Positions 17,541-26,928 are shown, counted from the first letter of the stretch. The stretch is 64,000 nucleotides of DNA from Duganella guangzhouensis (GCF_009674535.1 NZ_WKJK01000001.1:582902-646901), one strand, 5' to 3'. Notes: generated by a model from the letters alone, not told the origin. Made by a program: numbers and translations.

Positions 17541-18101
17541 ATGGCAAAACTCTACTTCCGATATTCTGCGATGAACGCAGGCAAGTCCACCGCCATGCTG
17601 CAGGTGGCCCATAACTATGAAGAACAGGGCCAGCAGGTGCGGCTGTTCACGGCCGCCATCGACAACCGCTATGGCGTTGGCCGGGTCACCTCGCGCCTGG
17701 GGCCGCAGCGCGAGACCGAGGTGTTTGATGCCAACACCGATTTCCTGCTGACGATAGAACACAAAATCGCCTGCCTGCTGGTTGACGAGGCGCAGTTCCT
17801 CAGCCGCGAGCAGGTCAAGCAGTTGCATCAACTGGCCCAGGTGCGCGGCATCCCGGTGATTACTTACGGCCTGCGCTCGGACTTCCGTGGCGAACCTTTC
17901 CCCGGCTCGGCCTATCTGCTGGCGCTGGCCGACGATATCGAGGAAATCAAGAATATTTGCTCGTGCGGCAAGAAAGCCACGATGAATATCCGCGTCGACG
18001 AAAACGGCAAGCGCATCAAGGACGGCGAGCAAATCAGTATTGGCGGCAACGAGAGTTACCGTCAGGCTTGCGGCCGTTGCTTCTATAGCGAAGTCCACTA
18101 A
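17541..18101 (+). CDS. tdk: Thymidine kinase
   Basis: 186 residues, full length for type II bacterial thymidine kinase. P-loop at YFRYSAMNAGKSTAML (residues about 5-20), Walker-B/DEAQ motif in CLLVDEAQFLSREQV, substrate loop TYGLRSDFRGEPFPGSAYLL, and the zinc-binding cysteines in CSCGKKATMN and CGRCFYSE. Catalyses ATP-dependent phosphorylation of thymidine to dTMP in pyrimidine salvage. Divergent from the transsulfuration operon with about 70 bases between starts. Confidence 0.97.
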   Translation: MAKLYFRYSAMNAGKSTAMLQVAHNYEEQGQQVRLFTAAIDNRYGVGRVTSRLGPQRETEVFDANTDFLLTIEHKIACLLVDEAQFLSREQVKQLHQLAQVRGIPVITYGLRSDFRGEPFPGSAYLLALADDIEEIKNICSCGKKATMNIRVDENGKRIKDGEQISIGGNESYRQACGRCFYSEVH

Positions 18102-18105
18102 ACGC

Positions 18106-19260
18106 TTGGCCAGCTTGCGCGCGCTTGTGACGGCGGCCGTGGTGGCGTGCTGCTGCGCGCAGCAGCCGGCCGCCTACGCCAGCGATGCGCTGGCCGCGTG
18201 CCGCCTGCCCGAGATGGGCTTGCGTAGCGATGTCGGGCTAGGTTTTCCGCGCAAGCCCTGGCGGCTGAAAACGGTGGGCGAACTGCGCTTCCGCGTGCTG
18301 TTTGTCGACTTCCGCGACGCCCCGGCCACGATGGCGCCACAGCGGGTGCTGGACATCATCTCGCCGCGCGCCGAGCAGTTCTATAGTTCGGTATCCTACG
18401 GCCGGTTGAAGCTGGTATTCGATGCGCAGCCGCAGTGGATACGCATGCGCAAGCCGGTGGCTGATTATCACTTCAGCCGTGGCGCCGGGTTCGAAACGCA
18501 CCGCGCCTATCTGCAGGAAGCGATCGATCTGGCCGGTCCCGGCGTCGACTATGCCCGTAATGACGCCATCCTTGTGGTGGCCAATCCGGCGGCTGGCGCC
18601 ATCGACTGGGGGCCGGCGTTCACCGCCTCGCCCGGTTTTGGCGTGATGGCGGGCGGGCGCGAGTTCCTCAATGGCGCCACCTCCGGCAGCGATCTGCCGA
18701 TACTGCGTGGCGGCTGGTTTGTGCATGAAATCGGCCACGCGCTGTCACTGGTCGATCTGGCCGGACCGCTGCCGGCCAACCAGCGCTGGCACACCTATGT
18801 CGGCCAGTTCAGCGCGATGGGCGAGCCGCAAGGACTGGCGCCTGGCTATCTTGGCTGGGAGCGCTGGCAACTGGGCTGGCTGGACGATGCTCAAATCGTC
18901 TGCGGTAGCGCCGCCCGTGCGACGACAGCGCGGCTGACGCCGATCGAGCGCGCCGGCGGCGTCAAGCTGGCAATGGTGCCGACCGGGCCGCATACGGCGC
19001 TGGCGCTGGAAAGCCGCCGCGCCGAAGCTGAGGATAGCGCCATGCCGCGCAGCGGCGTGCTGGTCTACACCATCGATACCGCGCTGACCTCCCATGACGG
19101 CGCCATCCGCGTGCAGCCGGTCGACGATCAGGACGAGCAGCACTGGCGCGCCTTGCTGTCCGCCGGAAAGTCAGTGCGCGTTGGCGGGCTGCTGGTGCGC
19201 GTGACGGCCAGCGACGCCGGTGGCGACACCGTGGAAGTCACGCGCGGGCCAGCCAACTGA
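18106..19260 (+). CDS. M6-like secreted zinc metalloprotease
   Basis: About 384 residues. The zinc site is HEIGHALSLVDL (HExxH with nearby ligand candidates), and the surrounding pattern (LRFRVLFVDFRDAP; QFYSSVSYGRLKLVFDAQPQ; FSAMGEPQGLAPGYLGWERW) is that of M6/immune-inhibitor-A-like peptidases. The N terminus has an export signal ending near AYASDALA. No ATG with a ribosome site exists. I chose TTG 18106, just past the tdk stop, because it leaves an Arg in the signal n-region. GTG 18127 is the alternative. Probably translationally coupled to tdk. Four conserved-looking Cys residues occur in total, some in the signal. Confidence 0.75.
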   Translation: MASLRALVTAAVVACCCAQQPAAYASDALAACRLPEMGLRSDVGLGFPRKPWRLKTVGELRFRVLFVDFRDAPATMAPQRVLDIISPRAEQFYSSVSYGRLKLVFDAQPQWIRMRKPVADYHFSRGAGFETHRAYLQEAIDLAGPGVDYARNDAILVVANPAAGAIDWGPAFTASPGFGVMAGGREFLNGATSGSDLPILRGGWFVHEIGHALSLVDLAGPLPANQRWHTYVGQFSAMGEPQGLAPGYLGWERWQLGWLDDAQIVCGSAARATTARLTPIERAGGVKLAMVPTGPHTALALESRRAEAEDSAMPRSGVLVYTIDTALTSHDGAIRVQPVDDQDEQHWRALLSAGKSVRVGGLLVRVTASDAGGDTVEVTRGPAN

Positions 19261-19302
19261 ACCGGATAGACGCCGCGCTTGCAGTAGGGTAGGCTTATCA
19301 GC

Positions 19303-20232
19303 ATGCCCATATCGATCAGCGATCTGCCGCCTTTAGACAACCGCCACGTCAAGACCAGCACCGAGGATGTGCTGGTCGATCATGTCATTCCCGGCGAATT
19401 GCTGGTGATTTCCTTCGGTTTTGTCTCTTGGGACAAACGGCCGGATTTCGATTTTTACGGCCGGCTGAAAAAGCTGGAACAGTTTGGCGGCCGCCACATC
19501 AACAAAATCCTGGTGCGCGACTCCGGCAACAGCTGGTATCACCGCAAGATCGACGGTCTGGGCCAGCATCCGGACCAGACTGCCGACGGTCTGCGCCAGC
19601 TGATACAGGCGATTCAGCCGCGCAAGGTGGTCACCATCGGCCAGTCGATGGGCGCGTATGCCGCGCTGATGTACGGCATGCTGCTGGAGGTGCAGCAGGT
19701 GGTTGCGTTCGGGCCGTTGTCCATGCTCGAACCACAGCACGCCTTGCTGTATCACGAGCGGCGCTGGCTATCGGTGATGCGCGATCTGGCGGCGCGGCCG
19801 CCGGCATCTTCATATAACGATTTGCTGGCGCTGGGCCGCGACAAGGTCGGCAAACTACCGGACATGCACCTCATCTTCGGCACCAGGCCAGATGCTGACA
19901 AGAGCACCGAGTCGGTCAATCTGGACGCTATGCACGCGCATCGGCTGGCCGCACTGGGCAACTGCACGTTGTACCCGTATCCGTTTTCAGGCCATCCGGT
20001 GGTGCAGCATCTGATCGACACCCAGCGTATCAATGCCTTGCTGGCCAGGATAGTGCTGGGGCTGGAGCTGCAAGAGGAGGGGATGGCAGTGACGCCCGAC
20101 TGGCATGGCTGGATCGCCGAGAACCTGCGCCTGGGTGGCGCGGCAGAGGAATTGGTGGAGATATTGAAGCAGCATGGCTTCAGCCATGGCAGCAGCAGTG
20201 CCGCCGTGGCCCAGGCGCAAGCCCAGTCTTAG
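19303..20232 (+). CDS. Alpha/beta-hydrolase-fold protein
   Basis: 309 residues, no signal peptide. The nucleophile elbow GQSMG (Ser115) follows a hydrophobic strand (RKVVTIGQSMGAYAALMYGM). A candidate catalytic His lies in YPFSGHPVVQHL and an acid candidate in LIFGTRPDADKS. This arrangement is typical of alpha/beta hydrolases. The N-terminal region (ELLVISFGFVSWDKRPDFDF) and the C-terminal helical extension (ENLRLGGAAEELVEILKQHG) are less typical, and I do not recognise the subfamily. It overlaps the convergent transporter gene by 4 bases. Cytoplasmic esterase or related enzyme; substrate unknown. Confidence 0.78.
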   Translation: MPISISDLPPLDNRHVKTSTEDVLVDHVIPGELLVISFGFVSWDKRPDFDFYGRLKKLEQFGGRHINKILVRDSGNSWYHRKIDGLGQHPDQTADGLRQLIQAIQPRKVVTIGQSMGAYAALMYGMLLEVQQVVAFGPLSMLEPQHALLYHERRWLSVMRDLAARPPASSYNDLLALGRDKVGKLPDMHLIFGTRPDADKSTESVNLDAMHAHRLAALGNCTLYPYPFSGHPVVQHLIDTQRINALLARIVLGLELQEEGMAVTPDWHGWIAENLRLGGAAEELVEILKQHGFSHGSSSAAVAQAQAQS

Positions 20233-21572
20233 CCGATGTTGTGGACCACCGGCGTTTTGAATTCAAAGCGCTTGATGTCGCCCACCAGGAACAGGTAGCA
20301 ACAGATGTTGACCACCGCGTTGGCGCCGACGAACACCAGCGCGCCGGCGAAGGAACCGGTGGCTTCCAGGATGTAGCCGATCACGATCGGGGTGGTGATG
20401 CCGGCGGTGTTGCCGAAGGTGTTGAACAGCGCACCGCTCATGCCGCCGGCTTCTTTCGGCGAGGTGTCCGCCACCACCGCCCAGCCCAGCGCGCCGATGC
20501 CCTTGCCGAAGAAGGCCAGCGACATCACCAGGATCACAATCCAGTCCGAGTCCACATAGTTACACACGATCATGGTTGTCGACAGCAGCATGCCGCCGAC
20601 GATAGGCAGTTTACGCGCGGTCGACAGCGACTTGCCGGCCTTGATCAGACGGTCCGAAATCACGCCGCCCAGCACGCCGCCGAGGAATCCCGCCACCGCT
20701 GGCAGCGCGGCCACGAAGCCAGCTTTCAGGATGGTCATGTGGCGCTCGTTCACCAGGTAGATCGGGAACCAGGTCAGGAAGAAATAGGTCAGCGTGTTCA
20801 GGCAGTACTGCGCGATGTAGACGCCCAGCAGCATGCGGTTGCCCAGCAGCTGTTTGATGCAGGCCCAGGTGTCGATCTTGGTGGTGGCGACCACCTTGTT
20901 CTTGCTTTCCAGGTCGATCAGCGCACCACCAGCTTCGATATAGGCCAGCTCGGCGGCGTTGACCTTCGGATGGTCTTTCGGACCGTAAATGGTTTTCAGC
21001 CAGATGAAGGACATGAACACGCCCAGCGCGCCCATGACGAAGAACACGCTCTCCCAGCCGAAGCTGTGCACCAGCCAGCCCATGATAGGCGCGAACAGCA
21101 CGGTGGCGAAATACTGCGCCGAATTGAAGATGGCCGCCGCGGTGCCGCGTTCCTTGGTCGGGAACCAGGCCGAGGTGATGCGCGAGTTGCCGGGGAAGGA
21201 GGGCGCTTCGGCCGCGCCGATCAGCAGCCGCAGCAGGAACAGCACGGTGACCGCCGCTGCGCCGGTGAAGAAGCCGACACCGCCCATCAACATGGTAAAC
21301 AGCGACCACAGGAAAATACTGAAGAAGTAAGTAATTTTGGAACCGAAGCGGTCCAACAACCAGCCGCCTGGCAATTGCGCCAACACATAAGACCAGGCAA
21401 AAGCGGAAAACACAAAGCCCATTTGTGACGGGGACAAGCCCAGCAGCTTTTTGAGCTCGGGGCCGGCGATCGCGATGGTGGCGCGGTCGGCGTAGTTGAT
21501 CGTGGTTACAGCAAACAGAATAGCGAGTATCGTCCACCGGACGCGGGTGGCCTGGGTGTGTTGCGTGGTCAT
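20229..21572 (-). CDS. MFS sugar-acid transporter (glucarate/galactonate:H+ symporter type)
   Basis: 447 residues with 12 predicted helices. The start RVRWTILAILFAVTTINYAD is the hallmark of the anion:cation symporter family that includes GudP, DgoT and ExuT. The signature GWLLDRFGSKITY follows TM2, and the central loop is intact. It imports aldarates, aldonates or uronates with protons. Its upstream region carries a TAAACGTTTAACT palindrome identical to one before the GH105 gene at 41.9-43.3 kb, suggesting joint control with pectin-derived sugar use. No catabolic gene is adjacent. Confidence 0.9.
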   Translation of the reverse strand: MTTQHTQATRVRWTILAILFAVTTINYADRATIAIAGPELKKLLGLSPSQMGFVFSAFAWSYVLAQLPGGWLLDRFGSKITYFFSIFLWSLFTMLMGGVGFFTGAAAVTVLFLLRLLIGAAEAPSFPGNSRITSAWFPTKERGTAAAIFNSAQYFATVLFAPIMGWLVHSFGWESVFFVMGALGVFMSFIWLKTIYGPKDHPKVNAAELAYIEAGGALIDLESKNKVVATTKIDTWACIKQLLGNRMLLGVYIAQYCLNTLTYFFLTWFPIYLVNERHMTILKAGFVAALPAVAGFLGGVLGGVISDRLIKAGKSLSTARKLPIVGGMLLSTTMIVCNYVDSDWIVILVMSLAFFGKGIGALGWAVVADTSPKEAGGMSGALFNTFGNTAGITTPIVIGYILEATGSFAGALVFVGANAVVNICCYLFLVGDIKRFEFKTPVVHNIG

Positions 21573-21653
21573 ACGGTCTCCTTACTATGGTGCGAAGATC
21601 ATAGCCCAGATATCAGACATCATACAACTAAATATCTGCTACTGCTTTGCTAG

Positions 21654-21666
21654 TAAACGTTTAACT
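21654..21666 (-). promoter_or_regulatory. Operator-like palindrome upstream of sugar-acid transporter
   Basis: TAAACGTTTAACT contains the 10-bp palindrome TAAACGTTTA, of the kind bound by LacI-family repressors (central CG). The same 13 bases occur at 43295-43307 in the opposite orientation. It lies about 80 bases before the transporter start and also upstream of icd on the other strand. Confidence 0.45.
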
Positions 21667-21827
21667 TGTTGATTTTAATACACATGCACCAGGGCGGTGC
21701 AGGCTTCAGTTGTCTGATGACGAGAGACCCTACCGCCACTATGGCAACTTTTGTACAAAGTCTTGTGCTAGGGTTTAAAATAACGGGCGCAATTAACTCC
21801 AAGCACCGAACTTACGAGGGAATGAAC

Positions 21828-24059
21828 ATGGCATCACAAAATCCAAAAATTATTTACACGCTGACCGACGAGGCCCCGCTGCTGGCAACGTATTCCCTGC
21901 TGCCAATCATCAAGAAGTTCACCGCACCTGCTGGCGTGGACGTCGTTTCGAGCGATATTTCGGTCGCCGCGCGCGTGCTGGCCGAGTTCCCTGAATTCCT
22001 GACCGACGAACAAAAAGTCCCGAACAACCTGGCTGAACTGGGCGCGCTGACGCTGAAGCCGGAAGCCAACATCATCAAACTGCCGAACATCTCGGCCTCG
22101 GTAGCCCAGCTGCAAGCGGCCATCCGCGAACTGCAAGGCAAGGGTTACAAGATCCCTGACTACCCGGAAGATCCGAAAACCGACGAAGACAAAGCCCTGA
22201 AGGCGCGCTTCAGCAAGTGCACCGGCTCGGCCGTGAATCCAGTGCTGCGCGAAGGTAACTCGGATCGCCGCGCGCCAAAAGCGGTCAAAGAATACGCCCG
22301 CAAGCACCCGCACTCGATGGGCGAATGGAGCCAGGCATCGCGCACCCACGTGTCGCACATGCACGCCGGCGACTTCTACCACGGCGAAAAATCGATCACG
22401 CTGGAAAAAGCCCGTGACGTCAAGATGGAGCTGATCACCGCCTCCGGCAAGACCATCGTGCTGAAACCGAAGGTCTCGCTGAAAGCCGGCGAAATCATCG
22501 ACTCCATGTTCATGAGCAAAAAAGCGCTGCTGGAGTTCTACGAGAAAGAAATCGACGACGCCTACAAAACCGGCGTGATGTTCTCGCTGCACGTTAAAGC
22601 CACCATGATGAAGGTGTCGCACCCGATCGTGTTCGGTCACTGCGTGCGTATCTTCTACAAGGACGCGTTCGAGAAGCACGCCAAGACCTTCGAACAGCTG
22701 GGCGTGAACGTCAACAACGGCATGGTCAACCTGTACGAGAAAATCGAGAAGCTGCCAGCGTCGCAGAAGGACGAGATCCTGAAAGACCTGCACGCCTGCC
22801 ACGAACACCGTCCAAAACTGGCGATGGTGGATTCGGCCAAAGGCATCACCAACTTCCACTCGCCGAACGACGTGATCGTTGACGCGTCGATGCCGGCCAT
22901 GATCCGTATCGGCGGCAAAATGTGGGGTGCCGATGGCCGCACCGCCGATGTTAAAGCCGTGATGCCGGAATCGACCTTCGCCCGTATCTACCAGGAGATG
23001 ATCAACTTCTGCAAATGGCACGGCAACTTCGACCCGACCACCATGGGCACCGTGCCTAACGTCGGTCTGATGGCGCAGCAAGCCGAAGAATACGGCTCGC
23101 ACGACAAGACCTTCGAAGTACCGGAAGGCGGCATCGCCAACATCACCGATCTGGAAACCGGCGAAGTGCTGCTGACCCAGACCGTGGAAGAGGGCGACAT
23201 CTGGCGTATGTGCCAGGTCAAAGACGCGCCGATCCGTGACTGGGTCAAGCTGGCCGTCACCCGCGCCCGTCAGTCCGGCATGCCTGCCGTGTTCTGGCTG
23301 GACACCTACCGTCCGCACGAAGCCGAAGTGATCAAGAAAGTACAGGCTTACCTGAAAGATCACGACACCAGCGGCCTGGAAATCCACATCATGTCGCAGA
23401 CCCGCGCCATGCGTTACACCCTGGAGCGCGTATCGCGCGGCCTGGACACCATCTCGGTGACCGGCAACATCCTGCGCGACTACCTGACCGACCTGTTCCC
23501 GATTCTGGAACTGGGCACCTCGGCCAAGATGCTGTCGATCGTGCCGCTGATGGCCGGTGGCGGCATGTACGAAACCGGCGCCGGCGGTTCGGCTCCGAAA
23601 CACGTCAAGCAGCTGGTGGAAGAAAACCACCTGCGTTGGGACTCGCTGGGCGAATTCCTGGCGCTGGCGGTGTCGCTGGAAGAGCTGGGCATCAAGGAAG
23701 GCAACACCAAGGCGCAAATCCTGGCCAAGACCCTGGACGAAGCCACCGGCAAACTGCTGGACAACAGCAAGTCGCCATCGTCGCGCACCGGTGAGCTGGA
23801 CAACCGTGGCAGCCACTTCTACCTGTCGCTGTACTGGGCCCAGGCCCTGGCCGCGCAGAGCGAAGACAAGGAACTGCAAGCCCAGTTCGCACCACTGGCC
23901 AAACAGCTGGCGGAAAACGAGACCAAGATCGTTGAGGAACTGAACAGCGTGCAGGGCAAGGCGCAGGAGATCGGTGGTTACTACTACCCAGATCCAGCCA
24001 AGACCGCGACTGTGATGCGTCCAAGCGCGACCTTCAACGCCGCCATCGACGCTGCTTAA
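21828..24059 (+). CDS. icd: Monomeric NADP-dependent isocitrate dehydrogenase
   Basis: 743 residues, the length of the monomeric (type II) enzyme rather than the 420-residue dimeric one. It shows strong family blocks: [20 protein letters not shown] at the N terminus, [20 protein letters not shown] (isocitrate site, Ser/Asn/Arg) and [19 protein letters not shown]. It catalyses oxidative decarboxylation of isocitrate to 2-oxoglutarate with NADP in the TCA cycle. ATG 21828 has GAGGG 7 bases upstream. The ATG at 21822 is too close to that site, and longer frames add non-homologous residues. Confidence 0.96.
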   Translation: MASQNPKIIYTLTDEAPLLATYSLLPIIKKFTAPAGVDVVSSDISVAARVLAEFPEFLTDEQKVPNNLAELGALTLKPEANIIKLPNISASVAQLQAAIRELQGKGYKIPDYPEDPKTDEDKALKARFSKCTGSAVNPVLREGNSDRRAPKAVKEYARKHPHSMGEWSQASRTHVSHMHAGDFYHGEKSITLEKARDVKMELITASGKTIVLKPKVSLKAGEIIDSMFMSKKALLEFYEKEIDDAYKTGVMFSLHVKATMMKVSHPIVFGHCVRIFYKDAFEKHAKTFEQLGVNVNNGMVNLYEKIEKLPASQKDEILKDLHACHEHRPKLAMVDSAKGITNFHSPNDVIVDASMPAMIRIGGKMWGADGRTADVKAVMPESTFARIYQEMINFCKWHGNFDPTTMGTVPNVGLMAQQAEEYGSHDKTFEVPEGGIANITDLETGEVLLTQTVEEGDIWRMCQVKDAPIRDWVKLAVTRARQSGMPAVFWLDTYRPHEAEVIKKVQAYLKDHDTSGLEIHIMSQTRAMRYTLERVSRGLDTISVTGNILRDYLTDLFPILELGTSAKMLSIVPLMAGGGMYETGAGGSAPKHVKQLVEENHLRWDSLGEFLALAVSLEELGIKEGNTKAQILAKTLDEATGKLLDNSKSPSSRTGELDNRGSHFYLSLYWAQALAAQSEDKELQAQFAPLAKQLAENETKIVEELNSVQGKAQEIGGYYYPDPAKTATVMRPSATFNAAIDAA

Positions 24060-24070
24060 ACCATGATGTT

Positions 24071-24154
24071 GCTCCCGCGCAGGCGGGAGCCCATGGAACG
24101 CATGCCCCGCCTGGGGTTTCCGCTTGCGCGGGAACCACTGTGCGGGGTTTTTTT
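24071..24154 (+). terminator. Terminator region of icd built from REP-like hairpins
   Basis: Three structures in a row: GCTCCCGC-GCAG-GCGGGAGC (24071-24090, perfect 8-bp stem), GGTTTCCGC-TTGC-GCGGGAACC (24115-24136, one wobble), and GCGGGG followed by seven Ts (24142-24154) that can pair with CCCCGC at 24105. The last is a plausible intrinsic terminator for icd. The first hairpin plus its CCAT...CGCATGCC tail resembles the element at 47535. Confidence 0.6.
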
Positions 24155-24773
24155 ATTGCGGCGTCAGCATCTGACGCGCGTAGCGCAGGCCGACGCCGTA
24201 ACCGCCGCCGTTCTTTTCAACCACCGCGCGGGCGGCGTCGTAGGTATCGTGGCGGGTCCAGTCGCGCTGCAGTTCCAGCAGCACTTGCAGCCAGCTGGTC
24301 GGCTGCGCGCCTTTGGCGGTCATGCGTTGCAGCGCCAGATCGTGGCCGGCCAGTGTCAGGCCGCCGCAGGCGTCGCCCACCACATAGCATTCGTAGCCGG
24401 CTTCCAGCGCGCTCAGCACCGCAAAGCTGATGCAGGCTTCGGTCAGCATGCCGGAGAAAATCAGCTTCTTGCGGCCGGTGGCTTCAATCGCCGCGCGCAC
24501 CGCATCGTCTTCCCACGCGTTCATATTGCGCCGTTCCAGCACCGGATGCTCCGGTACCAGCGCGTGCAGGTCCGGCAGCAGCGGACCGCTGTAGACCTTG
24601 CTGGCCGAGGTGCTGATCACCACCGGCAGCGCAAACGCCAGCGCGGCCTCCAGCAGCGCCACCGAGTTATTGAGCAACGTCTGGCGCTCCATCGATTGCA
24701 CGCCGAATTGCAGGCCGGCCTGTTGATCGAGCAGTACCAGGGCGCAGTTTTGGGGAGTCAGTAAATCTTGCAT
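24153..24773 (-). CDS. Isochorismatase-family hydrolase (YcaC-like)
   Basis: 206 residues. It begins with the conserved strand ALVLLDQQAGLQFGV carrying the catalytic Asp (D16). The nucleophile Cys114 sits in IFSGMLTEACISFAVLSALE, the hallmark of cysteine-hydrolase/isochorismatase-like proteins, followed by YECYVVGDACGGLTLAGHDL. YcaC and related proteins of this length are octameric with unsettled substrates. It is unlikely to be a true isochorismatase because no siderophore genes are near. Cytoplasmic, probably monocistronic. Confidence 0.9.
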   Translation of the reverse strand: MQDLLTPQNCALVLLDQQAGLQFGVQSMERQTLLNNSVALLEAALAFALPVVISTSASKVYSGPLLPDLHALVPEHPVLERRNMNAWEDDAVRAAIEATGRKKLIFSGMLTEACISFAVLSALEAGYECYVVGDACGGLTLAGHDLALQRMTAKGAQPTSWLQVLLELQRDWTRHDTYDAARAVVEKNGGGYGVGLRYARQMLTPQ

Positions 24774-24884
24774 GAGAGCCTCTCATAGTTGGGGATGCTG
24801 CCGATTGTAGGAAGCTGGCGGGCGCGGCGCCTCTCTCTTAGGTCGCAGAATTGACTAGGCGCGGCGGCCGTGCGAGGATGCCGC

Positions 24885-25418
24885 ATGAACAGCCTGTTCG
24901 AATGTAGCGTGCTTGCGCCGGCCTGGTTTTGCGACCATCGCGACATGCTGATATATCTGGCGCCATCCCTGATGCTGGCGCTGCTGATCCGCGCCCTGGC
25001 GGTGCGGCATCCCTTCTTTTTGCTGTTTCGTCTGGCTGGTACCATCTGCCACGAGCTGGCGCACTTTGTGGCCGGCACGCTGACCGGCGCGCGGCCGGCA
25101 ACGTTTACGGTAATTCCGCGCCGCATCGTGCGTGGTTGGGAGCTGGGTTCGGTGCGCTTGACCAATGTGCGCTGGTATAACGCGGCACCGTCGGCGCTGG
25201 CGCCGTTTCTAGTGGTGCTGGTGCCGCTGGCGGTGGCCTGGTGGCGCACCCGCAGCGGTCTGAACTTTCAATGGATAGATGTGGCGCTGGCGTTTGCCGT
25301 GGCGCCACAATTCCTGGCTTGCTGGCCGTCATCCACCGACTGGAAGCTGTCGCTGCGCTCCTGGCCCTATTTGCTGATCGCCTGCCTGTTATGGTGGGTG
25401 ATCAGTGCGTGGCGGTGA
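24885..25418 (+). CDS. Integral membrane protein with HELAH zinc-peptidase-like motif
   Basis: 177 residues with about five hydrophobic helices. The segment RLAGTICHELAHFVAGTLTG contains HELAH (HExxH) inside a membrane helix, as in site-2-protease/M50-like families. After it comes a hydrophilic stretch with strand-like repeats (VIPRRIVRGWELGSVRLTNV), and near the C terminus CWPSSTDWKLSL, where a third zinc ligand (Asp) could lie. ATG 24885 has GAGG about 8 bases upstream. Substrate unknown. Its 3' end overlaps the convergent PCuAC gene by 17 bases. Confidence 0.65.
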   Translation: MNSLFECSVLAPAWFCDHRDMLIYLAPSLMLALLIRALAVRHPFFLLFRLAGTICHELAHFVAGTLTGARPATFTVIPRRIVRGWELGSVRLTNVRWYNAAPSALAPFLVVLVPLAVAWWRTRSGLNFQWIDVALAFAVAPQFLACWPSSTDWKLSLRSWPYLLIACLLWWVISAWR

Positions 25419-25830
25419 GCGGCTTGACCGGCGCTTCGACGGTAATCTTGCTGCGCACTTTTTTCGCGTCTTCGATTTCCAGCGTTAGCGGCACTTTGTC
25501 GCCATCCTTCAACGGCTGTTTCAAGTCCAGCAGCATCAGGTGGTAACCGCCCGGCGCCAGTTTGACGGTCTGGCCGGCTGGCAGTTCCAGCGCCTGCATC
25601 TGGCGCATTTTCATCATATCGTTTTCCATCTTCATTTCGTGCACTTCAACCGCGCCGGCGGCCGGTGAGCTGACGCCCACCAGTTTGGCCGGCTGGGCCG
25701 AGGTCAGTGTCATGAAGGCGCCGGTGGCTTTTTGTGCGGCGACGGTGGCGCGTACCCACGGCTCAGCGACGGTGACCTGGGCCAGTGCCGGCAGCGATGC
25801 CATCATCAACAGGGCGAACAGTTTTTTCAT
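25402..25830 (-). CDS. Periplasmic copper chaperone PCu(A)C
   Basis: 142 residues with a signal peptide (MKKLFALLMMASLPALA). The mature domain has the PCuAC signature: AWVRA-like AEPWVRATVAAQKATGAFMT, the copper ligands His and Met in EVHEMKMENDMMKMRQM, and a second His-x-Met in GGYHLMLLDLKQPL. It binds Cu(I) in the periplasm and hands it to cytochrome oxidase CuA sites, typically with SCO1. The start overlaps the stop of the SCO1-like gene upstream (ATGA), which fixes it. Confidence 0.93.
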   Translation of the reverse strand: MKKLFALLMMASLPALAQVTVAEPWVRATVAAQKATGAFMTLTSAQPAKLVGVSSPAAGAVEVHEMKMENDMMKMRQMQALELPAGQTVKLAPGGYHLMLLDLKQPLKDGDKVPLTLEIEDAKKVRSKITVEAPVKPLTATH

Positions 25831-26429
25831 TGGAATAATCCTTTCAGGAAGCCGGTTTCTTTTTTCGGGTTCATCAGTTGGCGCAGGTCGTCGGCGACCT
25901 GCTGGGCGGTTTCGTCGTGCTTGACCGCCAGGCGGATTTTGCCGCTGGCGTCGAACACGTAGGTGAGGGCGGTGTGGTCCATGGTGTAGGAGCTGCCACT
26001 CGGCACCTTGCGGTAAAAGATCTTGAAGTCCTTGGCGGTCTTGGCGGTCTGCGCCAGGCTGCCCCGCACGGCGACGAAGCTGGGATCGAAGGCGCGCATG
26101 TACTCGGCCAGCAGCGGCGCGGTGTCGCGCTCGGGATCGACGGTGGCGAAAATGACTTGCAGCTTGTCGGCGTCGGCGCCCAGCAGGCGCTTGATTTCCA
26201 CCGCGCGCGCCAGCGCGGTCGGGCACACGTCCGGGCATTGGGTGAAGCCGAAGAACAGCATCACGACCTTGCCTTTGAAGTCGCGCAGTGCGGCGGGTTT
26301 GCCGTCGGTGTAGGACAGCTGATAGTCGGGTCCGATGGCGCTGCCGGTGATGTCGACAGCGGTAAAGCTGGCGGCATGGGCGGCAAGCGGCAGGGCGGCC
26401 AACGACGAGATGAATAAACGGCGTTGCAT
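25827..26429 (-). CDS. SCO1/SenC-family copper chaperone
   Basis: 200 residues with a signal peptide (MQRRLFISSLAALPLAAHA). Thioredoxin-like fold with the copper-binding CxxxC in FFGFTQCPDVCPTALARAVE and the third ligand His in YTMDHTALTYVFD. FATVDPERDTAPLLAEYMRA is the family's conserved block. It assembles the CuA centre of cytochrome c oxidase together with PCuAC. ATG 26429 has AGGA upstream. It is encoded between a DUF2946 gene and PCuAC, a common copper-delivery arrangement. Confidence 0.95.
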   Translation of the reverse strand: MQRRLFISSLAALPLAAHAASFTAVDITGSAIGPDYQLSYTDGKPAALRDFKGKVVMLFFGFTQCPDVCPTALARAVEIKRLLGADADKLQVIFATVDPERDTAPLLAEYMRAFDPSFVAVRGSLAQTAKTAKDFKIFYRKVPSGSSYTMDHTALTYVFDASGKIRLAVKHDETAQQVADDLRQLMNPKKETGFLKGLFQ

Positions 26430-26496
26430 AGAGATCCTGGGTAGCGGAATGACGATGGCGCGCGCCGTTTCAGGCGGTCGCGCGCGGCTCAGCGAT

Positions 26497-26859
26497 TCAG
26501 GCGATGGCCGGCGGGCCGCGCGGCTGGGCGGCGGGCCAGGTGGCGCTGTGCGGCGGCGTGGCGGTGGCTGCGGCGGGATAAGCATCGTGGCCGCGCAGCA
26601 CGGTCATCAGGCTGGCGGCGGCCGGTGGCGGCGCCGCGCCACCAGTGTGAGCGGCGCACAGCGCGCAATGCTGGGTGCCGTGCAACGGCAGCTTGGCCGG
26701 CGCATGTCGGTCGGCGCTGGCGCTGCAGATGTCCATCGTCAGCGGATCCAGCGTCAACAGCGTGACGGCCTGGCTCAGCGACGGCGCGCACAGGTTCAGC
26801 AGGATCGCCAGGGAGACGATCAGGCTGGTCAGGCGGCGCTGCTGGAGGAAAATAGGCAT
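26497..26859 (-). CDS. DUF2946-type cysteine-containing exported protein
   Basis: 120 residues. An N-terminal hydrophobic helix (RRLTSLIVSLAILLNLCAPS) is followed by the pattern typical of DUF2946 proteins: a DICSAS segment, then HGTQHCALCAAHTGG, with paired Cys/His residues that could bind copper. The C terminus is Ala/Pro-rich and low complexity. DUF2946 genes often lie beside copper genes, and here SCO1 and PCuAC follow on the same strand 68 bases downstream. ATG 26859 is chosen; a further ATG at 26898 would add residues encoded by the terminator of the upstream gene. Confidence 0.75.
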   Translation of the reverse strand: MPIFLQQRRLTSLIVSLAILLNLCAPSLSQAVTLLTLDPLTMDICSASADRHAPAKLPLHGTQHCALCAAHTGGAAPPPAAASLMTVLRGHDAYPAAATATPPHSATWPAAQPRGPPAIA

Positions 26860-26870
26860 GCGGGCATTAT

Positions 26871-26910
26871 AAAAGAAAAAAGCCGCCGCCGTTTTCACGG
26901 GGGCGGCTTT
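26871..26910 (-). terminator. Intrinsic terminator of the chemoreceptor gene
   Basis: On the minus strand GCCGCC pairs with GGCGGC around a loop containing GTGAAAAC, followed by TTTTTTCTTTT. It lies 19 bases past the stop of the chemoreceptor gene at 26929-28959. Confidence 0.8.
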
Positions 26911-26928
26911 GGCCGGTGTCGGCGGGGC

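Noticed and set aside
21834..23879. Minus-strand open frame of 681 codons
   Set aside because: It lies opposite isocitrate dehydrogenase over nearly its whole length and has shadow composition (Val/Phe/His/Arg/Gln repeats).
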